From Pontibacter ruber (GTDB lineage Bacteria > Bacteroidota > Bacteroidia > Cytophagales > Hymenobacteraceae): a DNA stretch of 64,000 nucleotides. The notes under the pieces are model-generated. The model worked only from the letters and a program-made list of their open reading frames with translations. It had not been told where the DNA came from and made no database searches. A program made the translations under genes and the position numbers. The stretch spans positions 744,001 through 808,000 of the forward strand of contig NZ_JALPRR010000001.1 in the NCBI RefSeq assembly GCF_023630205.1. Reading direction: 5' to 3'. Shown in pieces: positions 8,350-17,139 of this stretch; position 1 is the stretch's first letter, and each line of letters starts with the position of its first letter.

Positions 8350-9552
8350 GTGCTAAAAAAACTTCTTATCTATAGCTTACTTTTAAGCAATACCCTGATC
8401 TACTCCGGCTGCCAGAAAAGCAGCGCCGACCCGGCACCCGCAACCGAAGTTGAAAAGGAGAAAGAGTATTATGTGTCTTCGGAGCTGCTGGCTTCGGTGC
8501 CGCTGAACCTGCTGCAGACCATGGTGGCGTCGAACGGTTTTGAGACGTACCGCAACGAGATCAAGTATGGCGTGTCGGTGTACCGGATGACGTATGTTAC
8601 CACCTACCAGGGCAAAGAGATCAAAGCCTCCGGGCTGGTATGCGTGCCCCAGAACATGACCACACCGGCACCTGTGCTCAGCGCCCAGCACGGCACTATC
8701 TTTACAGACGATGAGGCTCCTTCCAACTTCAAAGGTCTCTCCGGGCTGGAGCTGTTTGCGGCAGGCGGTTACGTAACGCTCCTGCCTGATTACGTTGGCT
8801 TCGGTGCTTCCAAAGACATCTTTCATCCTTACTACGACCAGGAACATTCGGCACTGGCGGTGGTGGATATGATCAAGGCAGGCAAAGGTTTTTACAAGAA
8901 GCATAACATCGAGGTAAACGACCAGCTTTTCCTGGTGGGCTACTCGGAAGGAGGCTACGTGACACTAGCTGCACAGAAAGAGATCGAAACAGATCCGTCG
9001 CATGGGTTGAAGATCACAGCTTCGGCTGCTGGAGCTGGCGGGTATGACCTGACCTCCATGCTGGGTGACGTGACCTCTGGCAAGCCGTACCCCTACCCAG
9101 CGTACCTGGCCTACGTGCTGCAATCTTACAATCAGACCAACAGCTGGAACCGTCCGCTCACGGAGTTGTTTCAGGAGCCATATGCTTCGCAATTGCCAGC
9201 GCTTTTTGATGGCACCCACAGTGGCGGCACCATTAACCGGCAACTCACGACAGACCCTAAGAAGCTTTTCGCGGCTTCCTTTTACGAAGGGTTAACGAAT
9301 GGAAAAGAAACCGTTCTGAAGCAAACACTGCAGAAAAACAGTCTGACAGACTGGGCACCCAAGAGCCCGACACGCCTTTACCACGGCACTTCCGATACGA
9401 TCGTGCCTTTCGAAAACTCGAAGCTGACATATGACAAATTCAAAGCGCAGGGAGCGCCCCAGACGGAATTTATTGCGATAAATGGCGGCACGCACGGCTC
9501 TACCATTACGCCCATGCTGCAGTCGCTTATTCCGTGGATGAAATCATTTTAA
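8350..9552 (+). CDS. Secreted lipoprotein alpha/beta hydrolase (lipase/esterase-like)
   Basis: 400-residue hydrolase, probably membrane-anchored on the periplasmic side or exported. A lipoprotein signal with lipobox YSGC places the lipidated Cys at residue 21. The fold is alpha/beta hydrolase: nucleophile elbow GYSEGG with Ser199, Asp349 in the GTSDTIVP segment and His382 in GGTHGS form a credible triad. The enzyme may cleave esters or act as a lysophospholipase or peptidase; the substrate is not predictable. The start is GTG at 8350, the only start that gives a complete signal peptide. A terminator follows at 9575. Confidence 0.85.
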   Translation: MLKKLLIYSLLLSNTLIYSGCQKSSADPAPATEVEKEKEYYVSSELLASVPLNLLQTMVASNGFETYRNEIKYGVSVYRMTYVTTYQGKEIKASGLVCVPQNMTTPAPVLSAQHGTIFTDDEAPSNFKGLSGLELFAAGGYVTLLPDYVGFGASKDIFHPYYDQEHSALAVVDMIKAGKGFYKKHNIEVNDQLFLVGYSEGGYVTLAAQKEIETDPSHGLKITASAAGAGGYDLTSMLGDVTSGKPYPYPAYLAYVLQSYNQTNSWNRPLTELFQEPYASQLPALFDGTHSGGTINRQLTTDPKKLFAASFYEGLTNGKETVLKQTLQKNSLTDWAPKSPTRLYHGTSDTIVPFENSKLTYDKFKAQGAPQTEFIAINGGTHGSTITPMLQSLIPWMKSF

Positions 9553-9574
9553 GGTTAAAATCACTTGCTATAAA

Positions 9575-9602
9575 AAGGCTGCTCTCCTACAGGGGCAGCC
9601 TT
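9575..9602 (+). terminator. Rho-independent terminator after the hydrolase gene
   Basis: Stem AAGGCTGC / GCAGCCTT with a 12-nt loop, followed by CTTTAT. It lies 23 bp after the stop. Confidence 0.7.
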
Positions 9603-9714
9603 CTTTATGCACATTACACACCCATTATGTGGATAACTATTGTGGAAAACCTAAGTTACTAACATTTTTAGCTGATCCTCTAAATTATTTAGCACCTCCT
9701 GTAATAGACAGCAA

Positions 9715-12402
9715 TCATAGCTTTCCTCCCACTACCACCTTCTCTTTGTGCACACTTTTCTCGCCATTTAAGCCAAACAGCTCAATGTAGAGCAGGTAGT
9801 AACCTATAGCAGCCTTGGTACCATCCTGCCGCAGGCCATCCCACTGAAAGAAGCCATTACTTGCCAGCAGTTCGTTTCGCGCCAGCTTGCGCACCTCCCG
9901 CCCCTGCGTGTCAAAAATCGTGATGTTAGCCACAAATCCTGATTTATCAGTGCTGTAGTTGATGGTGGTGAAATCGTCGGTACCGTCGCCATCAGGAGAG
10001 AAAACCTGCGGACTTACCTGGAACATGCGCTGCGCCATTACCCCCTCCTGCAATTGTGAATTTCGGTAGCCCGGAGTAGCCAGCACGGCGCTGGCCGCCG
10101 AATGAAAGTTGTTGGCTATACTTGGCCCCTCCAGCCGAATCCGCTCCAGTGACACGCCGTTCACATCATCCAGCAGCTCAAAGTGCATGTCAGAAGTATA
10201 ACTGAACCGGTCAGCAATGCGCTTGTCTGGCTGCAGCACTACTACTGTGCCTGCGTCATCGGAGTACGAGGGCAGGGAGCTCATGCGCAGAAAGGTTTCC
10301 TGCTTCGCCGCCGGGTAGTTGGTTTTGATGTTTTCGGGGTTGGAGGTAAGCACCACGTATTGCCCCGGCGCAAGTACATAGTTAATAACAGTTATACTTC
10401 TGCTATTGCTAATGGTGTCGCCGCTGGTGTTGGCCAGTTGCCAGTTTTGCAGATTGATATACTTGTCGCTGCGGTTTACCAGTTCTACAAAATCCACCCC
10501 GTTTGGGCGTGGATTGAAGAGAATCTCGTTGATAACTACATCGCCGGGCTCAGGTACGGATGGTAGGGCAAACGTAGCGGTTAGAGGCTGGCTGCTCAGG
10601 TTGCCTGCGCAATCTGCTATACTTTGAGCTGTTAATGTATAAAGCTGGCGCTCCTGCAGCGGAGTGGCAAGTGTAAGTATAACTTCTGTGAACAGAGGCC
10701 CCTGCACCTGCGCATTAGTTACTGCTATACTTCCACTAATAGTATACTTGGAAATATTAGCTGCCTGCACACTATCGAGCCGCTCGTTGAAGCGGAGCAG
10801 CACTTTATCCGGAGCAATAGCAGTAATATCTACAAGTATGACTGGTGTATTATCCGGGTTGGCTGCTGAAACAGAATTAGCTTGTGCCGGCGTACCACCT
10901 TGCGGATTCACAGAGGCTGTCCAGTTTTCTATTCCGCCGCAAGCATTGTTTATGTCGATCATCTCCAGGCTCCAGCCACCTTCGCGTTTGCTGTTATCTT
11001 TGTACCAGGTATCGGCATAGTTAACCGCATAGATCAGTTTGCCATTTGGCTGGCGCAGTTGCAGCAGTTCGCCGCTGTTGTTCAGGCTCGGAAAGTTACT
11101 GATCCCGATCACTTTGCCATACTTTGTAAAGTTCTGCACCTGCGTGTTTGGTACCACTACGGCATACTCTTTCGGTAGCAGCTGCACATCGGGCAGCGTG
11201 GTAGTAGAGGTAGCGTCGGAGTAGCGGATTCCTTTTAAAGTGAGCACCTTTTCTGTTCGGTTGTAAAGCTCGATATACTCCTGCGCCGGCAAACCAACCG
11301 CTGGCGCTTCATCGGCCATAATCTCGGAAATCAGCAACTCGTTGTAGTTGGGGAGCACGGCAGGCGGCGTGTAAGTAAAAGTTAGCTCCTTAGGTTCAGC
11401 CAGGGCGTTCTCATATACATCCACCAGGTTGGCAACAGCTATGGTGTTGGCTCCTGTTTTAAAGTTTTGTGTAAACCGAAGCTGAACGGTACCGGGTGCC
11501 GTCAGCTCGGCAGCTATGGGTTTTATACTTCCATTCAGGGTATAGTTTTCTTCGCGTTCAGCCTCCGTTTGCAGCAGTGGCTTGCTAAACCGAAGCTCCA
11601 GTTCCTGTGCATTCAAGGGTTGTGCATCCTGCAGCACCAGCGGCTGGGTATCGGTGATCAGGAAATCATCGAAATAGAAGTTCTTACTGTTGGCCGAAGT
11701 ATAGCGCAGCAGTACGCCAACGTATGCGGAGGTTTTATAGTTAGCGTCGGTGGCGGTACCCTGGCTCACGAAGTTATCACCTGTGCCGGATAGGTCTATA
11801 CTTAGTTCCCACTCGTGGTTTATACTTCGGGTTACGCGCACCCGCACCAGGTTATTGTTGCTGCTGGCGATGGTCTTGTCCTGCCCGTTGATAACATACA
11901 CAGGACCCTTGCCGGCGTCTTTCCGGAAAAGGCTTACTTCGTCAGCGGTGCCGCCAATGCGCACAAAATAGCCGCTGGTGCTGCTGTTCTTCAGATCTTC
12001 GGAGTTGGCGATGAGCCATACATCGGTGTAGTTGCCGGAAGAGGTTGCCAGCCGCAAATTTGCCCAGAACTCCCATACTACCCCAACTGCCGCCTGCGAA
12101 GGTGTGGCGAGTTGTATCGTGGCACCCGTAACAGCAGGCCCATTGCTTTGCAGTTGCCCTATGGCATTTACCATAAAACTGTTTGCGTCGCCTGACCATG
12201 TGGGGCTTTGGGTGAAGTCGCCGTCGGAGAAACTTTCGTTAAGTTGGCCAAGCGACAGCAGCGGAAGTAGCAGAAGTATAAGACCTCCCCCTAACCCCCT
12301 CCTAATAACAGGAGTGGGAACTAACCTGCTGGCAAACCATTCAATGCTAGAAAGTATAGCTTTTACTTTATAGATAAGTCCTTCTGGTAAAGTTTGTTTC
12401 AT
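9715..12402 (-). CDS. Secreted lamin-tail-domain protein with gliding-type C-terminus
   Basis: Large exported protein, 895 residues from the ATG at 12402. The frame is open 43 codons further upstream, but that extension is low-quality and overlaps a GC-rich intergenic element. At least two lamin-tail-domain-like segments are visible (ISEIMADE...EYIELYNR around 360-380 and INEILFNPRP...DFVELVNR around 615-635), separated by Ig-like beta repeats. The last about 90 residues (SPDGDGTDDFTTINY... to the end) resemble the FlgD-like/CHU_C-type module often at the end of type IX secretion clients. The signal-peptide region is partly encoded by an intergenic-type palindrome (see findings). Role unknown; probably cell-surface or secreted. 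Confidence 0.82.
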   Translation of the reverse strand: MKQTLPEGLIYKVKAILSSIEWFASRLVPTPVIRRGLGGGLILLLLPLLSLGQLNESFSDGDFTQSPTWSGDANSFMVNAIGQLQSNGPAVTGATIQLATPSQAAVGVVWEFWANLRLATSSGNYTDVWLIANSEDLKNSSTSGYFVRIGGTADEVSLFRKDAGKGPVYVINGQDKTIASSNNNLVRVRVTRSINHEWELSIDLSGTGDNFVSQGTATDANYKTSAYVGVLLRYTSANSKNFYFDDFLITDTQPLVLQDAQPLNAQELELRFSKPLLQTEAEREENYTLNGSIKPIAAELTAPGTVQLRFTQNFKTGANTIAVANLVDVYENALAEPKELTFTYTPPAVLPNYNELLISEIMADEAPAVGLPAQEYIELYNRTEKVLTLKGIRYSDATSTTTLPDVQLLPKEYAVVVPNTQVQNFTKYGKVIGISNFPSLNNSGELLQLRQPNGKLIYAVNYADTWYKDNSKREGGWSLEMIDINNACGGIENWTASVNPQGGTPAQANSVSAANPDNTPVILVDITAIAPDKVLLRFNERLDSVQAANISKYTISGSIAVTNAQVQGPLFTEVILTLATPLQERQLYTLTAQSIADCAGNLSSQPLTATFALPSVPEPGDVVINEILFNPRPNGVDFVELVNRSDKYINLQNWQLANTSGDTISNSRSITVINYVLAPGQYVVLTSNPENIKTNYPAAKQETFLRMSSLPSYSDDAGTVVVLQPDKRIADRFSYTSDMHFELLDDVNGVSLERIRLEGPSIANNFHSAASAVLATPGYRNSQLQEGVMAQRMFQVSPQVFSPDGDGTDDFTTINYSTDKSGFVANITIFDTQGREVRKLARNELLASNGFFQWDGLRQDGTKAAIGYYLLYIELFGLNGEKSVHKEKVVVGGKL

Positions 12403-12433
12403 AGGCTGAAATTGTGCTGAAAACTTACGAACT

Positions 12434-12517
12434 TCGCGGCCGCGTGAGGGATAGAGCCGGCACCCCGAAGCGCAGCGAGGAGTACAGGCGAAAGCCCGAC
12501 GGCTTGCCGGCACGCCC
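12434..12517. other. GC-rich structured intergenic element
   Basis: An 84-bp GC-rich island upstream of the LTD gene in an otherwise AT-rich spacer. GCCGGCA (12456-12462) pairs with TGCCGGC (12505-12511), and an inner hairpin AAGCCcgacGGCTT lies within. GAGGGATAGAGCC precedes it. It resembles the class of conserved GC-rich elements scattered in Bacteroidota spacers, but I cannot name a family from memory with certainty. Confidence 0.45.
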
Positions 12518-12754
12518 AAAGTATAAGACACTCACAGGTCTTAAAGACGCTGTGAGGTCTGGAACAAACGCAGCCGCTTTTGTAAATTTTAGAACTATTA
12601 CGGGAGGCGGTGGCGTTAGTTAGGGGAGCTAATTTTGAATAACTGAATAACTGATTGAGTGAATGGAAAAGAAAGCTTGTTAATCCTTGCTTCTTACTAA
12701 GTCCAGTTCAACAATTTAACAATCAGCCATTAAACAATTAAATATATACCTTAA

Positions 12755-13744
12755 ATGAAAGTAGCAGTAGTAGGCGCTACCGGTTTGGTAGGCGGCGAAA
12801 TTTTGAAAGTACTGGCGGAGCGCGACTTCCCGGTAACGGAGTTATTGTTGGTTGCTTCTGAGAAGTCTGTTGGTAAACAGATGGAGTTTAAGGGTAAACA
12901 GATAAAGGTTATCGGGATGCAGGACGCGATCGCGGCTGCCCCGCAAATTGCCATTTTCTCTGCCGGCGGCAGCACCTCTACAGAGTGGGCTCCGAAGTTT
13001 GCCGAAGTAGGCACGGTGGTAGTTGATAACTCATCAGCCTGGCGTATGGACCCTACCAAAAAGCTGGTAGTACCGGAGATCAATGCCAAAGAACTGACGA
13101 AAGAAGATAAGATCATTGCCAACCCGAACTGCTCTACCATCCAGATGGTGGTGGCCCTGAACAAGCTGCACGAAGAGCTAAAGGCCAAGCGCATTGTAGT
13201 TAGTACCTACCAGTCGGTAACGGGTACAGGGGTGAAGGCTGTAGAGCAACTGATGAACGAGCGTGCCGGCAAAGAGGGCGAGAAAGCGTACCCTTATACT
13301 ATCGACCTGAACGTGCTGCCACACATCGACGTGTTTCAGGACAACGGCTATACCAAAGAGGAGATGAAGATGATCCTCGAAACCAAGAAGATCATGGGCG
13401 ACGACTCTATCCGGGTTACAGCCACAGCGGTGCGCATACCTGTGATGGGTGGCCACTCGGAGTCGGTGAACGTGGAGTTTGAGAAGGACTTTACGCTGGA
13501 AGAAGTATACCGCATACTTGGCGAGACGGAAGGCGTGAAAGTGGTAGACGACGTAAAAAACCTGCAGTACCCGATGCCGAAGGACGCCCACGGCAAAGAC
13601 GAAGTACTCGTAGGACGCGTACGTTTAGACGAGACCCAGCCACGCACCCTGAACATGTGGATTGTAGCGGATAACCTCCGCAAAGGTGCTGCTACCAATG
13701 CCGTGCAGATTGCCGAGTACCTGGTGAAGCACGCGCTGGTGTAG
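12755..13744 (+). CDS. asd: Aspartate-semialdehyde dehydrogenase
   Basis: Converts aspartyl-4-phosphate to aspartate-4-semialdehyde with NADPH, the branch point to lysine/diaminopimelate, threonine and methionine. 329 residues, usual length. The N-terminal nucleotide-binding GATGLVGGE is at residues 7-15. The active-site Cys is Cys126 in NPNCST. A conserved segment with His (GGHSESV, about residue 230) follows, as expected. The gene stands alone. Sequence and length are ordinary for the Bacteroidota type. Confidence 0.96.
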   Translation: MKVAVVGATGLVGGEILKVLAERDFPVTELLLVASEKSVGKQMEFKGKQIKVIGMQDAIAAAPQIAIFSAGGSTSTEWAPKFAEVGTVVVDNSSAWRMDPTKKLVVPEINAKELTKEDKIIANPNCSTIQMVVALNKLHEELKAKRIVVSTYQSVTGTGVKAVEQLMNERAGKEGEKAYPYTIDLNVLPHIDVFQDNGYTKEEMKMILETKKIMGDDSIRVTATAVRIPVMGGHSESVNVEFEKDFTLEEVYRILGETEGVKVVDDVKNLQYPMPKDAHGKDEVLVGRVRLDETQPRTLNMWIVADNLRKGAATNAVQIAEYLVKHALV

Positions 13745-13805
13745 GTTTCTTTGACAAAAGATTTTTAGACAAAGGACAAAAGACTGATAAATAGTAAAAT
13801 TTGCT

Positions 13806-13898
13806 CTTCCGGACTTCCCAGTCCGGAAGCTATCTGACGGGGACTTCTTAGTCCCCGTTTTATATTTAGCGATGGTGTAGGCGGATTAGGAAATCTGT
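13806..13898. repeat. REP-like hairpins (two perfect, one imperfect)
   Basis: 13806-13829 is a hairpin with arms CTTCCGGACT / AGTCCGGAAG and loop TCCC. 13837-13858 has arms ACGGGGACT / AGTCCCCGT and loop TCTT. A weaker GCGGATtaggaAATCTGT follows at 13881-13898 and resembles GCGGATcaggaAATCCGC at 24449-24466. Same architecture as the other arrays in the window. Stretch 13961-14167 before the next gene is AT-rich without visible features. Confidence 0.7.
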
Positions 13899-13925
13899 AG
13901 CATGTTGTTAAAATGAATAAGTAAT

Positions 13926-13960
13926 GAGCTGACCTGGAGAACAGGGCAGCTCTTTTGTTT
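13926..13960 (+). terminator. Candidate terminator downstream of asd
   Basis: GAGCTG / CAGCTC stem with an 15-nt interior followed by TTTTGTTT. It is about 180 bp after the asd stop, beyond the REP hairpins, so it may serve a longer transcript. Confidence 0.5.
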
Positions 13961-14167
13961 CGGGATAATTTTTTTATATAGAGTATATTATATAAAAATT
14001 ACCCTGATATTTAATCACAAAAAAGTTTAAAATAATTCTTGTAAGGCTTTTGATTCCACCTGACAGTATTTGTTAGCTACTGTTAAAAGTAAGCATGCAA
14101 CTACAGAGGCATATTATGGGTCATAGCAAGTAGAATGTTCAAGTATACATAAGATAAAGCCTTTTAC

Positions 14168-14797
14168 ATGAGAACCCCACACAGACTACTCGTAATCTTA
14201 TTGACCATCATTGGGCTATCCGGGTGCAATGAAAACGAAGTAAGCCCTACTTTAGAAGACAATGGTGATATTTCGTTTGAAATAGAACGTACAAATTCAA
14301 CTAAGAACTACTCCACTTCTACAAAGCAGGCTACCATTTCACATGCAGAGTCTGGGTGGCAACTAATGGGGAATGGGGAAATACAGTTGTCGCGCGGAAT
14401 TACCTTTGATGTGAAACTGGAAAATGGGGATACCCTTCAATTAGGGTTGCATTTTTATAAAAATGAGACAAATCCCGGATTACTGATATTACAGGATCAG
14501 GATTCGCTTCACTGGAACAGAAGATGGCAGTATACTTCGGCAAAGCTTGAGGCGGACAACTTTTATCGTGATTTTGATGGGGCTAGGGTTTTGGTTAACA
14601 ACTCGAACGTTATTTTTAATGATGCCATCAATGATAACTTCAGAATCAAGGTAGATAAAGCTGTGATCAACAATAGAGAGCAAAATGTTGTCACAATCAA
14701 TTTTGCCGGTACAGCCTACGGCTGGTACGATCCGACAGGAGAATACTGGGAAGTTTACAAAATTAAAAACGGAAAATTTAGCGGCGTATTTAAATAA
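14168..14797 (+). CDS. Hypothetical lipoprotein
   Basis: 209-residue predicted lipoprotein with an N-terminal hydrophobic signal and lipobox LSGC (Cys at residue 20), then a beta-rich soluble domain. No family recognised. The gene is visibly richer in A and T and uses more AAA, AAT and TTT codons than neighbouring genes such as asd, which may point to relaxed selection or acquisition. It lies 370 bp downstream of the REP-like hairpins. Upstream 14041-14167 is AT-rich and without clear signals. Confidence 0.7.
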   Translation: MRTPHRLLVILLTIIGLSGCNENEVSPTLEDNGDISFEIERTNSTKNYSTSTKQATISHAESGWQLMGNGEIQLSRGITFDVKLENGDTLQLGLHFYKNETNPGLLILQDQDSLHWNRRWQYTSAKLEADNFYRDFDGARVLVNNSNVIFNDAINDNFRIKVDKAVINNREQNVVTINFAGTAYGWYDPTGEYWEVYKIKNGKFSGVFK

Positions 14798-14882
14798 ACT
14801 TGCCAAAGCGGGCTTTGAGATTGTACCAACTGTTTAGGCCGAAACAATACACCTAAAAGACACCTTTAATCTTTTCACCTCC

Positions 14883-15575
14883 ATGAAGCCCTTTAAGTTC
14901 TATTTAACAGCAGTACCCAAACTGTTTGCTGCTCTTCTTCTCCTTTTTATCAGCCTCCTGCCGCTGTCCACTTTTGCAGCCGAGAACTACCAGGCTGGCG
15001 ACAAGCTTTATGTAGCACCAACTACAGGGGCTAATATCAGAACCGCACCATCCCTGCAAGCCTCTGTGGTGACTAAGCTAAAGTATAACAATGTTGTAAC
15101 TGTTGCGGCTGACACGCTTCCGGCCCAGCCCCTGCAAATAACTGTACCTGATTTTAACAATGGCTTCTTGAACATGCAGGGGCATTGGGTAAAAGTGAAA
15201 ACAGGTACTACAACAGGCTATGTATTTGATGGGATGCTGTCTAAGTATAAAGGGCTTGAGTTGGGTAACCACCAGGAAGACGCTTATTATGCTGCTACAT
15301 TTGGCAAACCTGCCACGAAGAGCATTCCTAGAAGCGAGGTTGTGCAGGGCCATACTGTAAAGTATGAAACCGTCATCAACACTTATCCCAAAGGATTAGT
15401 AGAGGAACTTACAGTCTTTGACGACTGCCCCGACCTGACCTATACTTTTAAGTTCTCCTTCAACGAAGCTTACTGGCTTATAAACCGGATGATGGTTGGT
15501 GCCGATGCTGTACAGGATGTTAAAATCTCAAAAAAGGGTACAGAGACGGTACTCACCTTTTATAGCTCTACGTAG
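14883..15575 (+). CDS. Exported protein with an N-terminal bacterial SH3 domain
   Basis: 230-residue secreted protein. A long signal peptide covers residues about 1-32 (TFAA end). An SH3b-type domain follows (about 38-120: KLYVAPTTGANIRTAPS, then a Gly-Tyr-Val segment), normally a cell-wall or protein-binding module. The C-terminal half (about 125-230) is unassigned. The gene begins 85 bp after the AT-rich lipoprotein gene. Function beyond envelope binding cannot be inferred. Confidence 0.75.
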   Translation: MKPFKFYLTAVPKLFAALLLLFISLLPLSTFAAENYQAGDKLYVAPTTGANIRTAPSLQASVVTKLKYNNVVTVAADTLPAQPLQITVPDFNNGFLNMQGHWVKVKTGTTTGYVFDGMLSKYKGLELGNHQEDAYYAATFGKPATKSIPRSEVVQGHTVKYETVINTYPKGLVEELTVFDDCPDLTYTFKFSFNEAYWLINRMMVGADAVQDVKISKKGTETVLTFYSST

Positions 15576-15670
15576 CGAGGAGCACTTATCTATCTCCAAG
15601 CACCCAGTTCATGCTCCATTAGCTCGCGTTAGCTGATATCATAGCTTTCCTACCCAACTTATAATTTGCC

Positions 15671-17023
15671 CTAAGGCTGGTAATACCCAAACAAGTACAT
15701 CACCAAACCGGCCAGCGCACTTACGCCTATCCACGGAATCATACCTACTTTAAAACGATACATAGCAAAGATAGACACGATGATCCAGGCAAGACTGAAG
15801 TAGTCTACGGACAACATTCCTCCTGCTTTTCCCAGTACCACAGCCTGCCCGAAGTATACCGTCAGGTTCAGGATCACGCCAACTACAGCCGCGGTAACGA
15901 TACTTAGCACTGCCTTTATGCTGGCGTTGCTGTGCGTTCTTTCTATGATGGGAGCCCCTGCAAGTATAAACAGGAAACAAGGCAGGAAAGTATAGTAAGT
16001 AGTGGTTAGCAGCCCCACCGTACCCATCAGCAGTGATCCGGCGAAATGGTTGTAGCCTGCCATAAAGCCAACAAAAGCCAGCACCATGATCAGCGGGCCG
16101 GGAGTGGTTTCGCCCAGTGCCAGGCCATCGATCATCTGGTAGTTGCTGAGCCAGTTAAACTTCTCTACGGTTACCTGGGCCACATAGGGCAGAACGGCAT
16201 AGGCGCCACCAAACGTAACCAAAGCGGCCTTCGTGAAGAACATCGTTAACTTATTCCAGAAGCTGAAATCCTGCAGCAAAGTATAAAACAAGAGGAAGGG
16301 CAGCGCCCAAAGCAAAAGCGCTGCTGCTATCTGTGTCGCTATTCTTTTCCAGCTGAACCCTGTTTCGGGCGCTACGGTGGCAGCATTTATATAATAACCT
16401 GACTCATCGGATGCCTCTTTTTCTTCAGCGTTGCGATGCTGCAAGGAACCGGGAGAAAACTTTAGCATAACTACAGCCACTACCATAGCACCCAGTATAA
16501 TGAGCGGGAACGGCACATCCAGAAAGTAGATTAAAATAAAGCTTAACAGGGCCAGCACATAGTGCAGCCAGTTTACCAGTGCTTTTTTTCCTATCTTGAT
16601 CAATGCCAAGGCAACAATAGCCACTACGGCAGGCTTTAAACCATAAAACAAGGCTGCTACCCAGGGTATGGTGCCATACGTGACGTACACCATACTCAGC
16701 CCCAGCAGGATGAACACGGAAGGCAGCACAAACAAAATGCCGGCCACCAGGCCTCCCCTTACGCCATGCAGCAGCCAGCCAATATAGGTTGCCAGCTGCT
16801 GTGCTTCCGGCCCTGGCAAAAGCATACAGTAGTTGAGCGCATGCAGAAACCGGGAATCTGAAACCCATTTTTTCTGCTCCACTATAAACTCATGCATGAT
16901 ACCGATCTGTCCGGCAGGCCCACCAAAACTTATAAAGCCTAGCTTCAGCCAGAAGAGGAAAGCTTCTTTAAAACTGGGCTTTTGAATGGCCGTGGCAGAA
17001 GTAGCACCTGGATCGGATTGCAT
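15671..17023 (-). CDS. chrA: Chromate transporter, ChrA family (CHR)
   Basis: Two-domain CHR-family inner-membrane protein (450 residues from the preferred start). The first half has FGGPAGQIG (about 34-42) and LPGPEAQQLATYIG (about 69-82), the second half the matching FGGAYAVLPY and GETTPGPL segments, showing the internal duplication of long-chain ChrA. Family members use membrane potential to expel chromate. The ATG at 17023 is preferred over an upstream ATG at 17077 because the extra 18 residues are not typical. It follows the FAD monooxygenase gene on the same strand. Confidence 0.88.
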   Translation of the reverse strand: MQSDPGATSATAIQKPSFKEAFLFWLKLGFISFGGPAGQIGIMHEFIVEQKKWVSDSRFLHALNYCMLLPGPEAQQLATYIGWLLHGVRGGLVAGILFVLPSVFILLGLSMVYVTYGTIPWVAALFYGLKPAVVAIVALALIKIGKKALVNWLHYVLALLSFILIYFLDVPFPLIILGAMVVAVVMLKFSPGSLQHRNAEEKEASDESGYYINAATVAPETGFSWKRIATQIAAALLLWALPFLLFYTLLQDFSFWNKLTMFFTKAALVTFGGAYAVLPYVAQVTVEKFNWLSNYQMIDGLALGETTPGPLIMVLAFVGFMAGYNHFAGSLLMGTVGLLTTTYYTFLPCFLFILAGAPIIERTHSNASIKAVLSIVTAAVVGVILNLTVYFGQAVVLGKAGGMLSVDYFSLAWIIVSIFAMYRFKVGMIPWIGVSALAGLVMYLFGYYQP

Positions 17024-17139
17024 AGTATAGTAAAAGTGTTTAGCTAATATCGAATTGGAAAGATAAAGTATAAACATGTGTACTTTACCTGCGTGTCATA
17101 AGTACAGTTTGTTTATACTTCAGCTGCCTGCTTTAGACT

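Noticed and set aside
12403-12531. 43-residue N-terminal extension of the LTD protein
   Set aside because: Reads through the GC-rich intergenic element and has no signal peptide character; the ATG at 12402 is followed by a usable signal.
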